64,000 bases of DNA. Source: Streptomyces sp. RFCAC02. Lineage in GTDB: Bacteria > Actinomycetota > Actinomycetes > Streptomycetales > Streptomycetaceae. Location of the stretch: contig NZ_SAUH01000001.1 of NCBI RefSeq assembly GCF_004193175.1, positions 4,993,501-5,057,500 on the forward strand, written 5' to 3'. Numbering within the stretch: position 1 is the first letter of the stretch; every line of letters begins with the position of its first letter. Positions 7,195 through 15,611 of this stretch are shown piece after piece. The notes under the pieces were generated by a model. The model made no database searches and was not told the DNA's origin. It saw nothing but the letters and a program-made list of their open reading frames with translations. Both the position numbers and the translations under genes were made by a program.

Positions 7195-9516
7195 ATGACC
7201 GACGACAGTACGATCCTGTTCGCCGTGCCGCCGTATCTGCGGGACGAGGGCGCAGCGGCCGAGCAGGTGGCACGTATCCATGACGCCGTCGCGGCGGCCG
7301 GTTTCCGGGTCCGGTGGGCGGCGAGCGCCCCCGACGCCCAGGCCGTGCTGCGCACCGAGGCCGGTCTCGCCGCGGCGCTGGTCGCCTGGGACCTGCCGCC
7401 CGGGCGCGGCGCCGAGCCGGGACCCGGCGGTCCATCGGCGCTGCGCGCGCTCGGCCGCCGGTTCGACCGGCTCCCCGTCTTCCTGGTCATGGCCGACGAC
7501 GAGCCGCGCGATCTGCCGCTGTGGGTGTCGGAGTCCGTCGTCGGGTACGTGTGGCCGCTGGAGGACACGCCGTCGTTCATCGCCGGACGCGTCACGACCG
7601 CCGCCCGCGCCTACCGTGAGGCCGTCCTGCCGCCGTTCTTCCGCGCGCTCCGCCGCTTCCACGACGCGCACGAGTACTCCTGGCACACGCCCGCGCACTC
7701 CGGCGGCGTCGCGTTCCTCAAGTCGCCGGCGGGCCGCGCGTTCCACGACTGGTTCGGGGAGCGGCTGCTGCGCAGCGACCTGTCCATCTCGGTGGGCGAG
7801 CTGGGCTCCCTGTTCGAGCACACCGGCCCGATCGGCGAAGCGGAGCGCAACGCCGCCCGGGTCTTCGGCGCCGACCTCACCTACTTCGTCCTCCACGGCG
7901 ACTCCACGTGCAACCGCCTGGTCGGCCACTACAGCGTCCTGCGCGACGAGATCGCCCTCGTGGACCGCAACTGCCACAAGTCGGTCCTGCACGGCCTCGT
8001 AGTCTCCGGGGCGCGGCCCGTCTTCCTGATCCCCACCCGCAACGGGTACGGGCTCGCCGGGCCGCTGCCGCCCGGCGGGGTCGCGGCGGACGCGGTGGCG
8101 GCCAGGATCGCCGCGCACCCGCTGACCGCGGGCGCGGTCTCCCCGGAGGGGCAGTACGCCGTCTTCACCAACTCCACCTACGACGGCCTGTGTTACGACG
8201 CGGTGGCGGCGGCTCGCGCGTTCTCCGCGAGCACGCCGCGGCTCCACTTCGACGAGGCGTGGTTCGCGTACGCCCGCTTCCACCCCCTCTACACCGGGCG
8301 CTACGGCATGTCGGTCGGCCCCGGCTCCCTCCCCGGCCCCGAGCGCCCCACCGTCTTCGCGACCCAGTCGACGCACAAGCTGCTGGCCGCGCTGTCGCAG
8401 AGCGCCATGGTCCATGTGCGGCCCGCGCCCCGCGCGCCGGTGGAGCACGACCGCTTCAACGAGACCCTGATGATGCACGGCACCACGTCCCCGCTGTACC
8501 CGATGATCGCCTCGCTGGACGTCGCCACCGCCATGATGGACGGGCCGCAGGGCCGCTGGCTCGTGGACGAGGCCGTGACGGAGGCGGTCCGCTTCCGGCA
8601 GGAGATGGTCCGCGTCCGGCGGCGCGTCGAGAGCGCGGGGGACCGGCCGCCGTGGTTCTTCGGCGTGTGGCAGCCGGAGACGGTGACCGATCCGGCGACC
8701 GGCACGCGCCTGCCGTTCGAAACGGCCCCCGCCGACCTGCTGCGCACCGAGCCGTCCTGCTGGCACCTCGAACCGGGGGCCGACTGGCACGGCTTCCCCG
8801 GTCTTGAGGACGGCTGGTGCATGCTCGACCCGATCAAGGTCACACTCACCTGCCCGGGCACGGACGCCACCGGCATCATGACCGCCTTCGGCATCCCCGC
8901 CCGCATCCTGACGGCCTACCTCGACACGCGGAACATCGTCGTCGAGAAGACCGACAGTTACACGACGCTCGTCCTGTTCTCCATGGGCATCACCAAGGGC
9001 AAGTGGGGGACACTCCTCGACGCCCTCATGGACTTCAAGGCGCTCCACGACGGCGATGCCCCGCTGGAGGGTGTCCTGCCCGCCCTCGTCGCCGAGCACG
9101 GGCGGCGCTACGCGGACCTCACCCTGCGGGAGCTGTGCCAGGAGATGCACACGTACCTGCGGTCCGTCCGCCTCGTCGAGCTGCTGGACACGGCGTTCCG
9201 CGACCTGCCCGAGCCGGTCGCGCCGCCGCAGACCTGCTACCGGCACCTGGTGCGCGGCGGCACGGAGCGCGTACGGCTGACCGAGGCGGCGGGTCGTGTC
9301 GCCGCCGCCATGGTCACCGTGACGCCGCCCGGCATCCCGGTCCTCATGCCGGGCGAGAGCATCGGCGCGCCGGGCGGGCCGCTGCTGCGCTATCTGACCG
9401 CGCTGGAGACGTTCGACCGGCGTTTCCCCGGCTTCCGCAGCGAGACCCACGGCGTGGTCATCGACCCGGACACGGGCGACTACCTCATCGAGTGCCTGCT
9501 CCCCGGGGCGGTGTGA
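7195..9516 (+). CDS. Orn/Lys/Arg decarboxylase (PLP-dependent, fold type I)
   Basis: The 773-residue product has the layout of large bacterial basic amino-acid decarboxylases. A receiver-like wing domain spans about residues 1-135. It is followed by the HTPAHSGG segment, DRNCHKS with PLP-stacking His261, HFDEAWF, and the Schiff-base Lys395 in STHK, then a C-terminal small domain. It should remove CO2 from arginine, lysine or ornithine to give a polyamine precursor; the substrate cannot be assigned by eye. The ATG at 7195 follows GGGGGAGG. An in-frame ATG at 7021 overlaps the caspase gene stop, but its extension is not family-like. There is 170 bp between it and the caspase gene. Confidence 0.9.
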   Translation: MTDDSTILFAVPPYLRDEGAAAEQVARIHDAVAAAGFRVRWAASAPDAQAVLRTEAGLAAALVAWDLPPGRGAEPGPGGPSALRALGRRFDRLPVFLVMADDEPRDLPLWVSESVVGYVWPLEDTPSFIAGRVTTAARAYREAVLPPFFRALRRFHDAHEYSWHTPAHSGGVAFLKSPAGRAFHDWFGERLLRSDLSISVGELGSLFEHTGPIGEAERNAARVFGADLTYFVLHGDSTCNRLVGHYSVLRDEIALVDRNCHKSVLHGLVVSGARPVFLIPTRNGYGLAGPLPPGGVAADAVAARIAAHPLTAGAVSPEGQYAVFTNSTYDGLCYDAVAAARAFSASTPRLHFDEAWFAYARFHPLYTGRYGMSVGPGSLPGPERPTVFATQSTHKLLAALSQSAMVHVRPAPRAPVEHDRFNETLMMHGTTSPLYPMIASLDVATAMMDGPQGRWLVDEAVTEAVRFRQEMVRVRRRVESAGDRPPWFFGVWQPETVTDPATGTRLPFETAPADLLRTEPSCWHLEPGADWHGFPGLEDGWCMLDPIKVTLTCPGTDATGIMTAFGIPARILTAYLDTRNIVVEKTDSYTTLVLFSMGITKGKWGTLLDALMDFKALHDGDAPLEGVLPALVAEHGRRYADLTLRELCQEMHTYLRSVRLVELLDTAFRDLPEPVAPPQTCYRHLVRGGTERVRLTEAAGRVAAAMVTVTPPGIPVLMPGESIGAPGGPLLRYLTALETFDRRFPGFRSETHGVVIDPDTGDYLIECLLPGAV

Positions 9517-9554
9517 CGGTTGTCTGCCCACAGCTCAGGTCCATACACCATGAC

Positions 9555-9581
9555 TGGTACATGTGGTAGCTTTGGTACATG
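9555..9581 (+). promoter_or_regulatory. Direct-repeat operator at the vapBC start
   Basis: TGGTACATG occurs twice, at 9555-9563 and 9573-9581, on an 18-bp period. The second copy contains the vapB ATG. No Shine-Dalgarno sequence is visible, so the message may be leaderless, with VapB/VapC autorepressing at these repeats. Binding is inferred. Confidence 0.5.
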
Positions 9582-9839
9582 GGTATGAAGCGGACCAATG
9601 TCTACGCCGATCCGGAGGATCTGGCCATCATCAAGGAGGCGGCCCTCCGGCGGGGGGTCAGCGAGGCGGAGATCATCCGCCAGGGCATCCACCTCGCGGC
9701 CATGGCGAACCGGGTATGGGACGAGCCCTTCTTCTCACGTACCTACCGGGGTCCCGGCCGCACACTCGGCAAAGAGGGAGTGCGTGACATCGTCGCCGAC
9801 GCCGTCCGCCACGAGAACGAGGACCGGAACGCCGAGTGA
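9579..9839 (+). CDS. vapB: VapB-type antitoxin (ribbon-helix-helix)
   Basis: The 86-residue protein begins MGMKRTNVYADPEDLAIIKE, a ribbon-helix-helix DNA-binding pattern (strand, helix, GVSEAEIIRQGI helix). The C-terminal half is polar and would wrap the toxin. It overlaps the PIN-domain gene by 4 bases (GTGA), the classic translationally coupled toxin-antitoxin order. Translation may begin at 9579 or at the ATG at 9585; neither has a clear ribosome-binding site. Confidence 0.85.
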   Translation: MGMKRTNVYADPEDLAIIKEAALRRGVSEAEIIRQGIHLAAMANRVWDEPFFSRTYRGPGRTLGKEGVRDIVADAVRHENEDRNAE

Positions 9840-10279
9840 TCATCGTCGTGGCGGACACATCCGGTCTCATCGCGGCACTCGACGCCGAACACCACGAACA
9901 CCGAGTGGCGAACGAGGCCATCCGAGCAGCAGGGCTGCTCGTGCTCTCCCCGCTTCTGCTGGCGGAGATCGATCACGTGGCCAGGCGTGAACTCGGCCGG
10001 GACGCGGCGTTCGGCGCAGTCGACGACATCAGACGCTGGGTACAGCGCGGCCGCGTCGTCATCCCGGAGATCACGGGCCAGCACCTCGCGGCCGCCCAGT
10101 CCGTACGTGTCCGGTATCGCGACCTCGACCTGGACCTGGCGGACGCTGTGAATGTGGCGGTGGCCGCCGACTATGACACCGACGCCGTTCTCACACTCGA
10201 CCGTCGCGATTACCGAGTCGTGCGACCGCTCGGCCGGCACAAGGCGTTCCGGCTCCTGCCCGACGACCTGCCGCTGTGA
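9836..10279 (+). CDS. vapC: VapC-type toxin, PIN-domain ribonuclease
   Basis: The 147-residue PIN protein has its acidic residues in place: D7 (VADTSG), E44 (LLAEID), D103 (LDLADAV) and D122 (LTLDRRDY). These coordinate Mg2+ or Mn2+ for RNA cleavage, and VapC toxins typically cut tRNA or rRNA. It is translationally coupled to the upstream antitoxin. The target RNA is unknown. Confidence 0.88.
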   Translation: MIIVVADTSGLIAALDAEHHEHRVANEAIRAAGLLVLSPLLLAEIDHVARRELGRDAAFGAVDDIRRWVQRGRVVIPEITGQHLAAAQSVRVRYRDLDLDLADAVNVAVAADYDTDAVLTLDRRDYRVVRPLGRHKAFRLLPDDLPL

Positions 10280-10303
10280 GGCCGGTGTGCCCCGTCACGC
10301 GGT

Positions 10304-11086
10304 TCAGGCCCACATGCCGCCGTCCGCCCGCAGCACCGTGCCCGTGACGTAGGAGGCACGGTCGCTCAGCAGCCAGGCCGCCGCCTCCGCGATCTCCTCC
10401 GGTGCCGCGGCCCGGCCGAGCGGCGTCTGCGCGTTCAGCGCGTCGATGACGCCGGGGGAGCGCTCGTCCCACTCGCGCAGCAGCTCGGTGAGCGTGGTGC
10501 CGGGAGCGACGGCGTTGACCCGGATGCCCTCGGGACCGTACGTCGTGGCGGCCGACGCGGTGAGGGCGTTCACCGCCCGCTTCGACGCGCCGTACACGGG
10601 CAGCGCCGGGTTGGCCATCAGGCTGCCGACACTGGAGGTGTTGACGATGGATCCGCGCCGCGCGGTGGCGCGGATGGCGGCGATCTCGGCGTTCATCGCC
10701 AGCCACACGCCCTTCAGATCGACGGTGACGACCTCGTCGAACGCCGCCTCGGGCAGCTCGTCCATCGGGCCGGGCGGCTGGCCCGTCGCGCCGTTGTTGA
10801 AGGCGCCGTCGAGCCGCCCGTACAGCTCCACGGCACGGTCCACGGCGGCCCGTACGCTCGCCCCGTCGGCCAGGTCGCACAGCGCGTACGACGCTGTGCC
10901 GCCCGCCGCGCGGATCTCCTCCGTGACGGCCTTGAGCTGCGCCTCGGTGCGTGCCGTGAGCAGCACGCTCGCGCCTTCCCTGGCGAACAGCCGCGCGGCC
11001 GCCGCGCCGATGCCGCGGCTCGCGCCCATGACGAGGACGACCTTGCCGGCCAGCAGGCCGGACCCGATGTTCGGTGTGGTTTCCAT
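10304..11086 (-). CDS. Short-chain dehydrogenase/reductase (classical SDR)
   Basis: The 260-residue Rossmann enzyme shows the cofactor motif GASRGIG near residue 23, NNGA, the catalytic S-Y-K set (NTSSVGS, then VYGASKRA), and a C-terminal GTVLRADGGMWA. It oxidises or reduces an unidentified alcohol or ketone with NAD(P). The ATG at 11086 begins METTPNIGSG. It is divergent from the XRE/MmyB-type regulator at 11171 with a dyad between them, an arrangement typical of a regulator controlling an adjacent SDR. Confidence 0.92.
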   Translation of the reverse strand: METTPNIGSGLLAGKVVLVMGASRGIGAAAARLFAREGASVLLTARTEAQLKAVTEEIRAAGGTASYALCDLADGASVRAAVDRAVELYGRLDGAFNNGATGQPPGPMDELPEAAFDEVVTVDLKGVWLAMNAEIAAIRATARRGSIVNTSSVGSLMANPALPVYGASKRAVNALTASAATTYGPEGIRVNAVAPGTTLTELLREWDERSPGVIDALNAQTPLGRAAAPEEIAEAAAWLLSDRASYVTGTVLRADGGMWA

Positions 11087-11119
11087 GCCGACGAGCCTCG
11101 GCCCGCGCCGGCGGCGTAT

Positions 11120-11140
11120 CCAGGCACCGGTGGTACCTGG
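11120..11140. promoter_or_regulatory. Imperfect palindrome between SDR and regulator genes
   Basis: CCAGG at 11120-11124 and CCTGG at 11136-11140 enclose inner ACC and GGT blocks, forming a 21-bp near-palindrome. It sits in the 84-bp divergent promoter and is the likely operator of the adjacent XRE protein (inference). Confidence 0.45.
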
Positions 11141-11170
11141 CTGGGCCCGGCCCCGCTCGCGCACACTGGG

Positions 11171-12025
11171 GTGGTGGACCGACGAGAACTGGCCGACTTC
11201 CTGCGCAGCAGGCGCGAGCGCGTCACACCCGCCGACGCGGGGCTGCCCGCCGGGCGGCGGCGCCGTACCCCGGGACTGCGCCGTGAGGAGGTGGCGCAGC
11301 TCGCGTACATCTCCACCGAGTACTACACGCGGCTGGAGCAGGCCCGCGCCCCGCGCCCCTCCCGCGAGGTGCTGGCGCAGCTCGCCCGCGCCCTGCGCCT
11401 GTCGGACGCCGAGCGCGACCACCTCCACCACCTCGCCGGCACGCCGCCAGGTCCGCCGCCGGGCCCTTCGGCCGAGGTGCGGCAGAGCATCGTCGACCTG
11501 CTGCGCCGCCTCCCGGATGCGGCGGCGATCGTGATGTCGGCGACGTACGACATCATCGCGTGGAACGACCTGGCCGCCGCCCTCATGGAGGACTTCTCCG
11601 CCCTGCCGCGCCGCGACCGCAACCTCCTGCGGCGCGCCTTCCTCGGGCCCGAGCGCGGCGGGCGGCGGCTGTACGGCGTCTCGGACGCGGACGAGTTCGC
11701 CCGCACCGCCGTCCAGGACCTGCGCGCCGTGGCGGCCCGCTACCCCGGTGACCCGGAGGTCACCGGTCTGGTCGCCGAACTCCGCGCCGGGAGTGAGGAG
11801 TTCGCGCGCCTGTGGGCCGACCACGAGGTGGCCGCGCGCCCCACGCTGTGCAAGACGTTCGACCACCCCCTCGTCGGCCCCGTGAACGTCGACTGCGACG
11901 TCCTTGACATCACCGACCGGGACCAGCGGGTCGTCATCTACACGGCGACCCCCGGCTCGCCGTCCGCCGAGGCCCTGCGGCTGCTGTCGGTCATCGGCAC
12001 GCAGCGCATGGGCGCGCCCACCTGA
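11171..12025 (+). CDS. XRE-family regulator with MmyB-like ligand-binding domain
   Basis: The 284-residue protein has an N-terminal helix-turn-helix at about residues 25-75 (RTPGLRREEVAQLAYISTEY followed by YTRLEQ). The C-terminal part is of the MmyB type, including IIAWNDLAAALMEDFSAL and DCDVLDI, and is thought to bind small hydrophobic ligands. GTG codons at 11171 and 11174 are both possible starts. It probably controls the divergent SDR. Confidence 0.9.
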   Translation: MVDRRELADFLRSRRERVTPADAGLPAGRRRRTPGLRREEVAQLAYISTEYYTRLEQARAPRPSREVLAQLARALRLSDAERDHLHHLAGTPPGPPPGPSAEVRQSIVDLLRRLPDAAAIVMSATYDIIAWNDLAAALMEDFSALPRRDRNLLRRAFLGPERGGRRLYGVSDADEFARTAVQDLRAVAARYPGDPEVTGLVAELRAGSEEFARLWADHEVAARPTLCKTFDHPLVGPVNVDCDVLDITDRDQRVVIYTATPGSPSAEALRLLSVIGTQRMGAPT

Positions 12026-12049
12026 CGGCGGGCGCGCCCCGCGCCCCGC

Positions 12050-13690
12050 TCAGCGGCCGGCGGTGCGCTCGGTCGGGACGTGGTCCTGCACCGGGCTCCA
12101 GCGGCGGACCTCCTCAGGCCACTGCAGGGTCACGCCGAGCCGGTCGGCGAGCAGCCGCTGCAGGTCGGCGACCGCCTCCCCGTTCCCCGCCGTCTCCTGC
12201 GGCGTCCGGCCGGTCCGCGCGCACTCGGCGGCCAGCGCGCCCACGGCCTCGCCGATCGACCACTCCACCGGGTGGAGACGGTAGGCGCCGTTGGTGATGT
12301 GGGTGGTGCCGATGTTCTTGTTCGCCGGCAGGAGGTTCGTCACCCGCTGCGGGACGAGCGCGCCGAGCGGGATCTGGAACGGCAGGCAGTCGATGTCGAC
12401 ATAGGTGCGGCCCGACGTGCTGGGGTGCAGGTCGATGCGGTAGTAGCCGGTGCCGACGCTGTCGGCGAACTGCTCGGCCTCCGCGCCCGCGCCGCGCATC
12501 TCCCGGCCGATGTGCGCCTCCGTCACCGTGAACAGCGCGCGCACCCGCCGCGATTCGCGGATGTACGGCGCCAGCGCCAAGTGGTCGTCGCTGCCCAGCA
12601 GGTCGCCGCGCGGACGCAGCTCCGGGTAGCCCGTGCCGCCGTCGTGCCGGGGCGCCTCCGTCTGCATCCAGTACAGGAACGACAGCGACAGGTCCCGCGC
12701 GCCGGCCAGCGCCGCCGCCTTCGCCTCGGGCGTGACACCGACCAGCGGCGCCGCCCAGTAGTCGATCTGCGGCCAGTTGACGAACGACACGTCGTGCGGC
12801 AGGAAGCCGGGCCTGAACTGCGTGCGCGCCAGCATCCTGCGGTAGTGCCACATGTCCTCGACGCGCGGCGTGTCGGTCGGGCCTGCGAAGATCGGCCGCA
12901 CGCGGCGCTCCAGCGTGATGGGCTCCACGTCCTCCCAGGAGAGCTGCGGGCCCGGCCAGAACGGGTCGACGTGGGTGCGCCAGTGGTCGTAGCCGGCGGG
13001 CCGGTCGATCGTGTGGTCCTCGCCGAGCCGGTACTCGACCGCGAAGCACCACGACACGGCCTGCTGGTCCGCCGGGTCGGCCACCGGCGGCGCGTGCAGC
13101 TCACCGGTCCCGGCCGCGCTCTCGGCGCCGACGACGTGCTCGACGCCGGCCAGCGGCAGCACGTCGCCGAGTTCCGTGGCGTCCACGAACATCGGCGCGG
13201 TGAGGGTGCGCAGCTCGCCGTCGCGCAGCGACCGTACGGTCACCGCGCGCACCGCGTCGCCGTCCGTCTCCGCGCCCTCGGGCACCCAGCCGCGCAGCAC
13301 CGTGACGCGTCCGCTCGCGACGTACGGCGCCAGCATCTCGTCGATGACGGCGCCCCCGACGCGCGGCTCGGCGCACAGCCGCGACACGAAGCCGAGCCCC
13401 GGGTTCAGCTCGGGGTCGGCGGCCGCCTCGTCGGTGAGCGGGTAGCGGCGCCGGTAGTAGCCCCGTATGCCGTCGCGCAGCCGCTGGTAGCCCCGGGACG
13501 CCAGGGTGCCCTCGATCCACGGGTGCTCGTCCGGCGGCACGCCCTGCGAGGTGAGCTGGCCGCCGAGCAGCGCGTACTCCTCGGTGAGGACGACGCGCAG
13601 GCCGAGCTCCGCCGCGGTCAGCGCCGCGGCGACGCCGCCGAGACCGCCGCCGATCACGACGAGGTCGGCGTGCGATTCCTGATGGGACAT
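12050..13690 (-). CDS. FAD-dependent oxidoreductase, last gene of the sugar operon
   Basis: The 546-residue protein has an N-terminal dinucleotide-binding site GGGLGGVAAALTAAELG at about residues 13-29 and a second FAD contact region, MFVDATELGD. It ends with LPANKNIGTTHITNGAYRLH, typical of the FAD_oxidored (PF12831) group found in polysaccharide and sugar-acid utilisation loci. The ATG at 13690 is preceded by AAGGAG. It is transcribed with the permeases and binding protein upstream, so it probably oxidises the imported sugar or a derivative; that role is inferred. No glycosidase is in the operon. Confidence 0.85.
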   Translation of the reverse strand: MSHQESHADLVVIGGGLGGVAAALTAAELGLRVVLTEEYALLGGQLTSQGVPPDEHPWIEGTLASRGYQRLRDGIRGYYRRRYPLTDEAAADPELNPGLGFVSRLCAEPRVGGAVIDEMLAPYVASGRVTVLRGWVPEGAETDGDAVRAVTVRSLRDGELRTLTAPMFVDATELGDVLPLAGVEHVVGAESAAGTGELHAPPVADPADQQAVSWCFAVEYRLGEDHTIDRPAGYDHWRTHVDPFWPGPQLSWEDVEPITLERRVRPIFAGPTDTPRVEDMWHYRRMLARTQFRPGFLPHDVSFVNWPQIDYWAAPLVGVTPEAKAAALAGARDLSLSFLYWMQTEAPRHDGGTGYPELRPRGDLLGSDDHLALAPYIRESRRVRALFTVTEAHIGREMRGAGAEAEQFADSVGTGYYRIDLHPSTSGRTYVDIDCLPFQIPLGALVPQRVTNLLPANKNIGTTHITNGAYRLHPVEWSIGEAVGALAAECARTGRTPQETAGNGEAVADLQRLLADRLGVTLQWPEEVRRWSPVQDHVPTERTAGR

Positions 13691-13745
13691 GGGCTGTTTC
13701 TCCTTGGAACGGGTGGGGGGACGGTGGGGGAGGCGGGCGCGGGGG

Positions 13746-14666
13746 TCAGCCCTTGGTGCTGCCCTCGGTCAGGCCCGAGATGAAGTGCCGCTGGTTGAAG
13801 AGGAAGACGGCCAGCACGGGCAGCGTCACGAGGACGGCGGCGGCCATCAGCGCGCCGTACTGGACGTTGCCGCTGCCGAGGAACCGGGTCAGGGCGAGCT
13901 GCACCGTCTGCGTGTCATGGGACGTCGTCACGACCAGCGGCCACAGGAAGTCGTCCCACACACCGGTGAACGTGAAGATGGCGACGACCGCGACCAGCGG
14001 CTTCGCGAGCGGCAGGTAGACCTGCCGGAAGATCCGCAGCTCGCTCGCGCCGTCGATCCGCGCGGCCTCGGCCATGTCGCCGTCGAAGCCGTCGAAGAAC
14101 TGCTTCGCGAGGAAGATGTTCATCGGCATGATCAGGTACGGCAGGACCACGCCGCCCAGGGTGTTCAGCAGGCCCGTGCCGCCGACGCCGGTGATGTCGT
14201 TGCCGCCGGTCAGCGGGAACGTCTTGGCCATCAGGAACAGCGGGATCAGCGTCACCGACACGGGGACCGCGACCGTCGAGACGAGCGTGTAGAAGAGGAC
14301 CCGGCTGCCGCGGAACGGCAGCAGCGCGAACGCGTACCCGGCGGCGACCGCGAGGACGCAGTTGGTGACCACCGCGATCAGCGTCACGATCAGGGAGTTG
14401 ACCATCGCGCGGCCCAGCGCGCCGTCGGACCAGGCCCGTTCGAAGTTGTCCAGCGTCGGGTGGCTCGGGATGAGCCGCGCCGAGCCGAACGCCGCCTCCT
14501 CGGGCGTGAACGCCAGCGACAGCATCCACAGGAACGGCACCAGCACCAGCAGCGTCGTGATGACCAGCACGGCCAGCGAGCCGGGACGGCGCCCGGTGAC
14601 CGTGCGCGGACGACGGAGCCGCCGCGCGGGACCCCCGGCGGGACGGGAGGTGGCGGGGGCGGTCAT
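13746..14666 (-). CDS. Carbohydrate ABC transporter permease, MalG type
   Basis: The 306-residue membrane protein has six predicted helices and the ATPase-contact EAA loop EAARIDGASELRIFRQVYLP near residue 210. It matches CUT1 permeases of the MalG class. Its start overlaps the stop of the upstream permease by 4 bases (ATGA), indicating coupled translation. The operon encodes no ATPase, so a shared MsiK-type ATPase encoded elsewhere is likely, as is usual in Streptomyces. Confidence 0.93.
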   Translation of the reverse strand: MTAPATSRPAGGPARRLRRPRTVTGRRPGSLAVLVITTLLVLVPFLWMLSLAFTPEEAAFGSARLIPSHPTLDNFERAWSDGALGRAMVNSLIVTLIAVVTNCVLAVAAGYAFALLPFRGSRVLFYTLVSTVAVPVSVTLIPLFLMAKTFPLTGGNDITGVGGTGLLNTLGGVVLPYLIMPMNIFLAKQFFDGFDGDMAEAARIDGASELRIFRQVYLPLAKPLVAVVAIFTFTGVWDDFLWPLVVTTSHDTQTVQLALTRFLGSGNVQYGALMAAAVLVTLPVLAVFLFNQRHFISGLTEGSTKG

Positions 14667-15601
14667 GACTTCCTCCCGGTCAGGGCGCGCAGGGAGACGA
14701 ACGAGAAGCCGATGATGAGCGCGAACAGCACGAAGGCCATCGCGGACGCGCTGCCCAGTTCGTTGTGCTGGAACGCCTCGTTGTAGATGAGGTAGTTGGC
14801 GGTCGTGGTCTCCCCGAGCGGGCCGCCCTGCGTCAGGACGAACAGCTCAGCGAACGACTGGGACAGGTAGATGATGTCCATCGTCACGACGTAGACGAGC
14901 ATCGGCCGCAGCCCCGGGAGCGTCACGTACCGGAACTGCTGCCAGGCGTTGGCGCCGTCCATCCGCGCCGCCTCGTACAGGTGGCGCGGGATGGCCTGGA
15001 GGCCCGCGAGCAGCAGGACCATGTTGGAGCCGAGCGCCTTCCACACGCGCATCGCGGAGACGGCCGTCAGCGCCGAGCCGGGTTCGTGCAGCCAGCGCTG
15101 CGGGTCGAGACCGACCAGGTCGAGCAGCTCGTTGACCATGCCGTCGCGGGAGTAGATCCACAGCCACACCATCGAGACGGCGGTCAGCGACACGATGTGC
15201 GGCAGGTACAGCGCGGAGCGGAACAGCCCGACGCCGCGGAACGGCTTGTTCGCCAGGACGGCGAGCAGCAGCGCCAGCACGACCAGGACCGGCAGCACCT
15301 GCACCGTGTACCGCACGGTCACGCCGATGGCCTGCCGGAAATCGGCGTCCCCGGCCAGCCGGACGTAGTTGTCGAAGCCGATGATCCGCGGGCCGGTGCG
15401 GCCGAGCGGCGAGTACTGCGTGAACGACAGGCCGAGCCCGTAGAACACCGGGACCAGCGTGAACCAGACCACGATCGCCGCGGCCGGGAGGACGAACCAC
15501 AGGCCCGTGAGACGGCCGCGGCGCCGCCGTGCGCGCCGGGGAGCGCGACCGGTCCTGCCGCTTTCGAGCACCGCCTCGGTGGCGGTCGGGGAAGACGTCA
15601 T
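14663..15601 (-). CDS. Carbohydrate ABC transporter permease, MalF type
   Basis: The 312-residue permease has an Arg-rich cytoplasmic N-terminus, six predicted membrane helices starting with LTGLWFVLPAAAIVVWFTLV, and the EAA loop EAARMDGANAWQQFRYVTLP. The ATG at 15601 is preferred over the in-frame GTG at 15610 because GAGG lies 8 bases before it. It pairs with the MalG-type permease to form the channel of a CUT1 importer. Confidence 0.93.
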   Translation of the reverse strand: MTSSPTATEAVLESGRTGRAPRRARRRRGRLTGLWFVLPAAAIVVWFTLVPVFYGLGLSFTQYSPLGRTGPRIIGFDNYVRLAGDADFRQAIGVTVRYTVQVLPVLVVLALLLAVLANKPFRGVGLFRSALYLPHIVSLTAVSMVWLWIYSRDGMVNELLDLVGLDPQRWLHEPGSALTAVSAMRVWKALGSNMVLLLAGLQAIPRHLYEAARMDGANAWQQFRYVTLPGLRPMLVYVVTMDIIYLSQSFAELFVLTQGGPLGETTTANYLIYNEAFQHNELGSASAMAFVLFALIIGFSFVSLRALTGRKS

Positions 15602-15611
15602 GCGGGGCACC

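Noticed and set aside
6901-9531. Long minus-strand open frame opposite the decarboxylase
   Set aside because: Antisense of a gene with clear PLP motifs; Arg/Gly/Val-rich text of a shadow frame.
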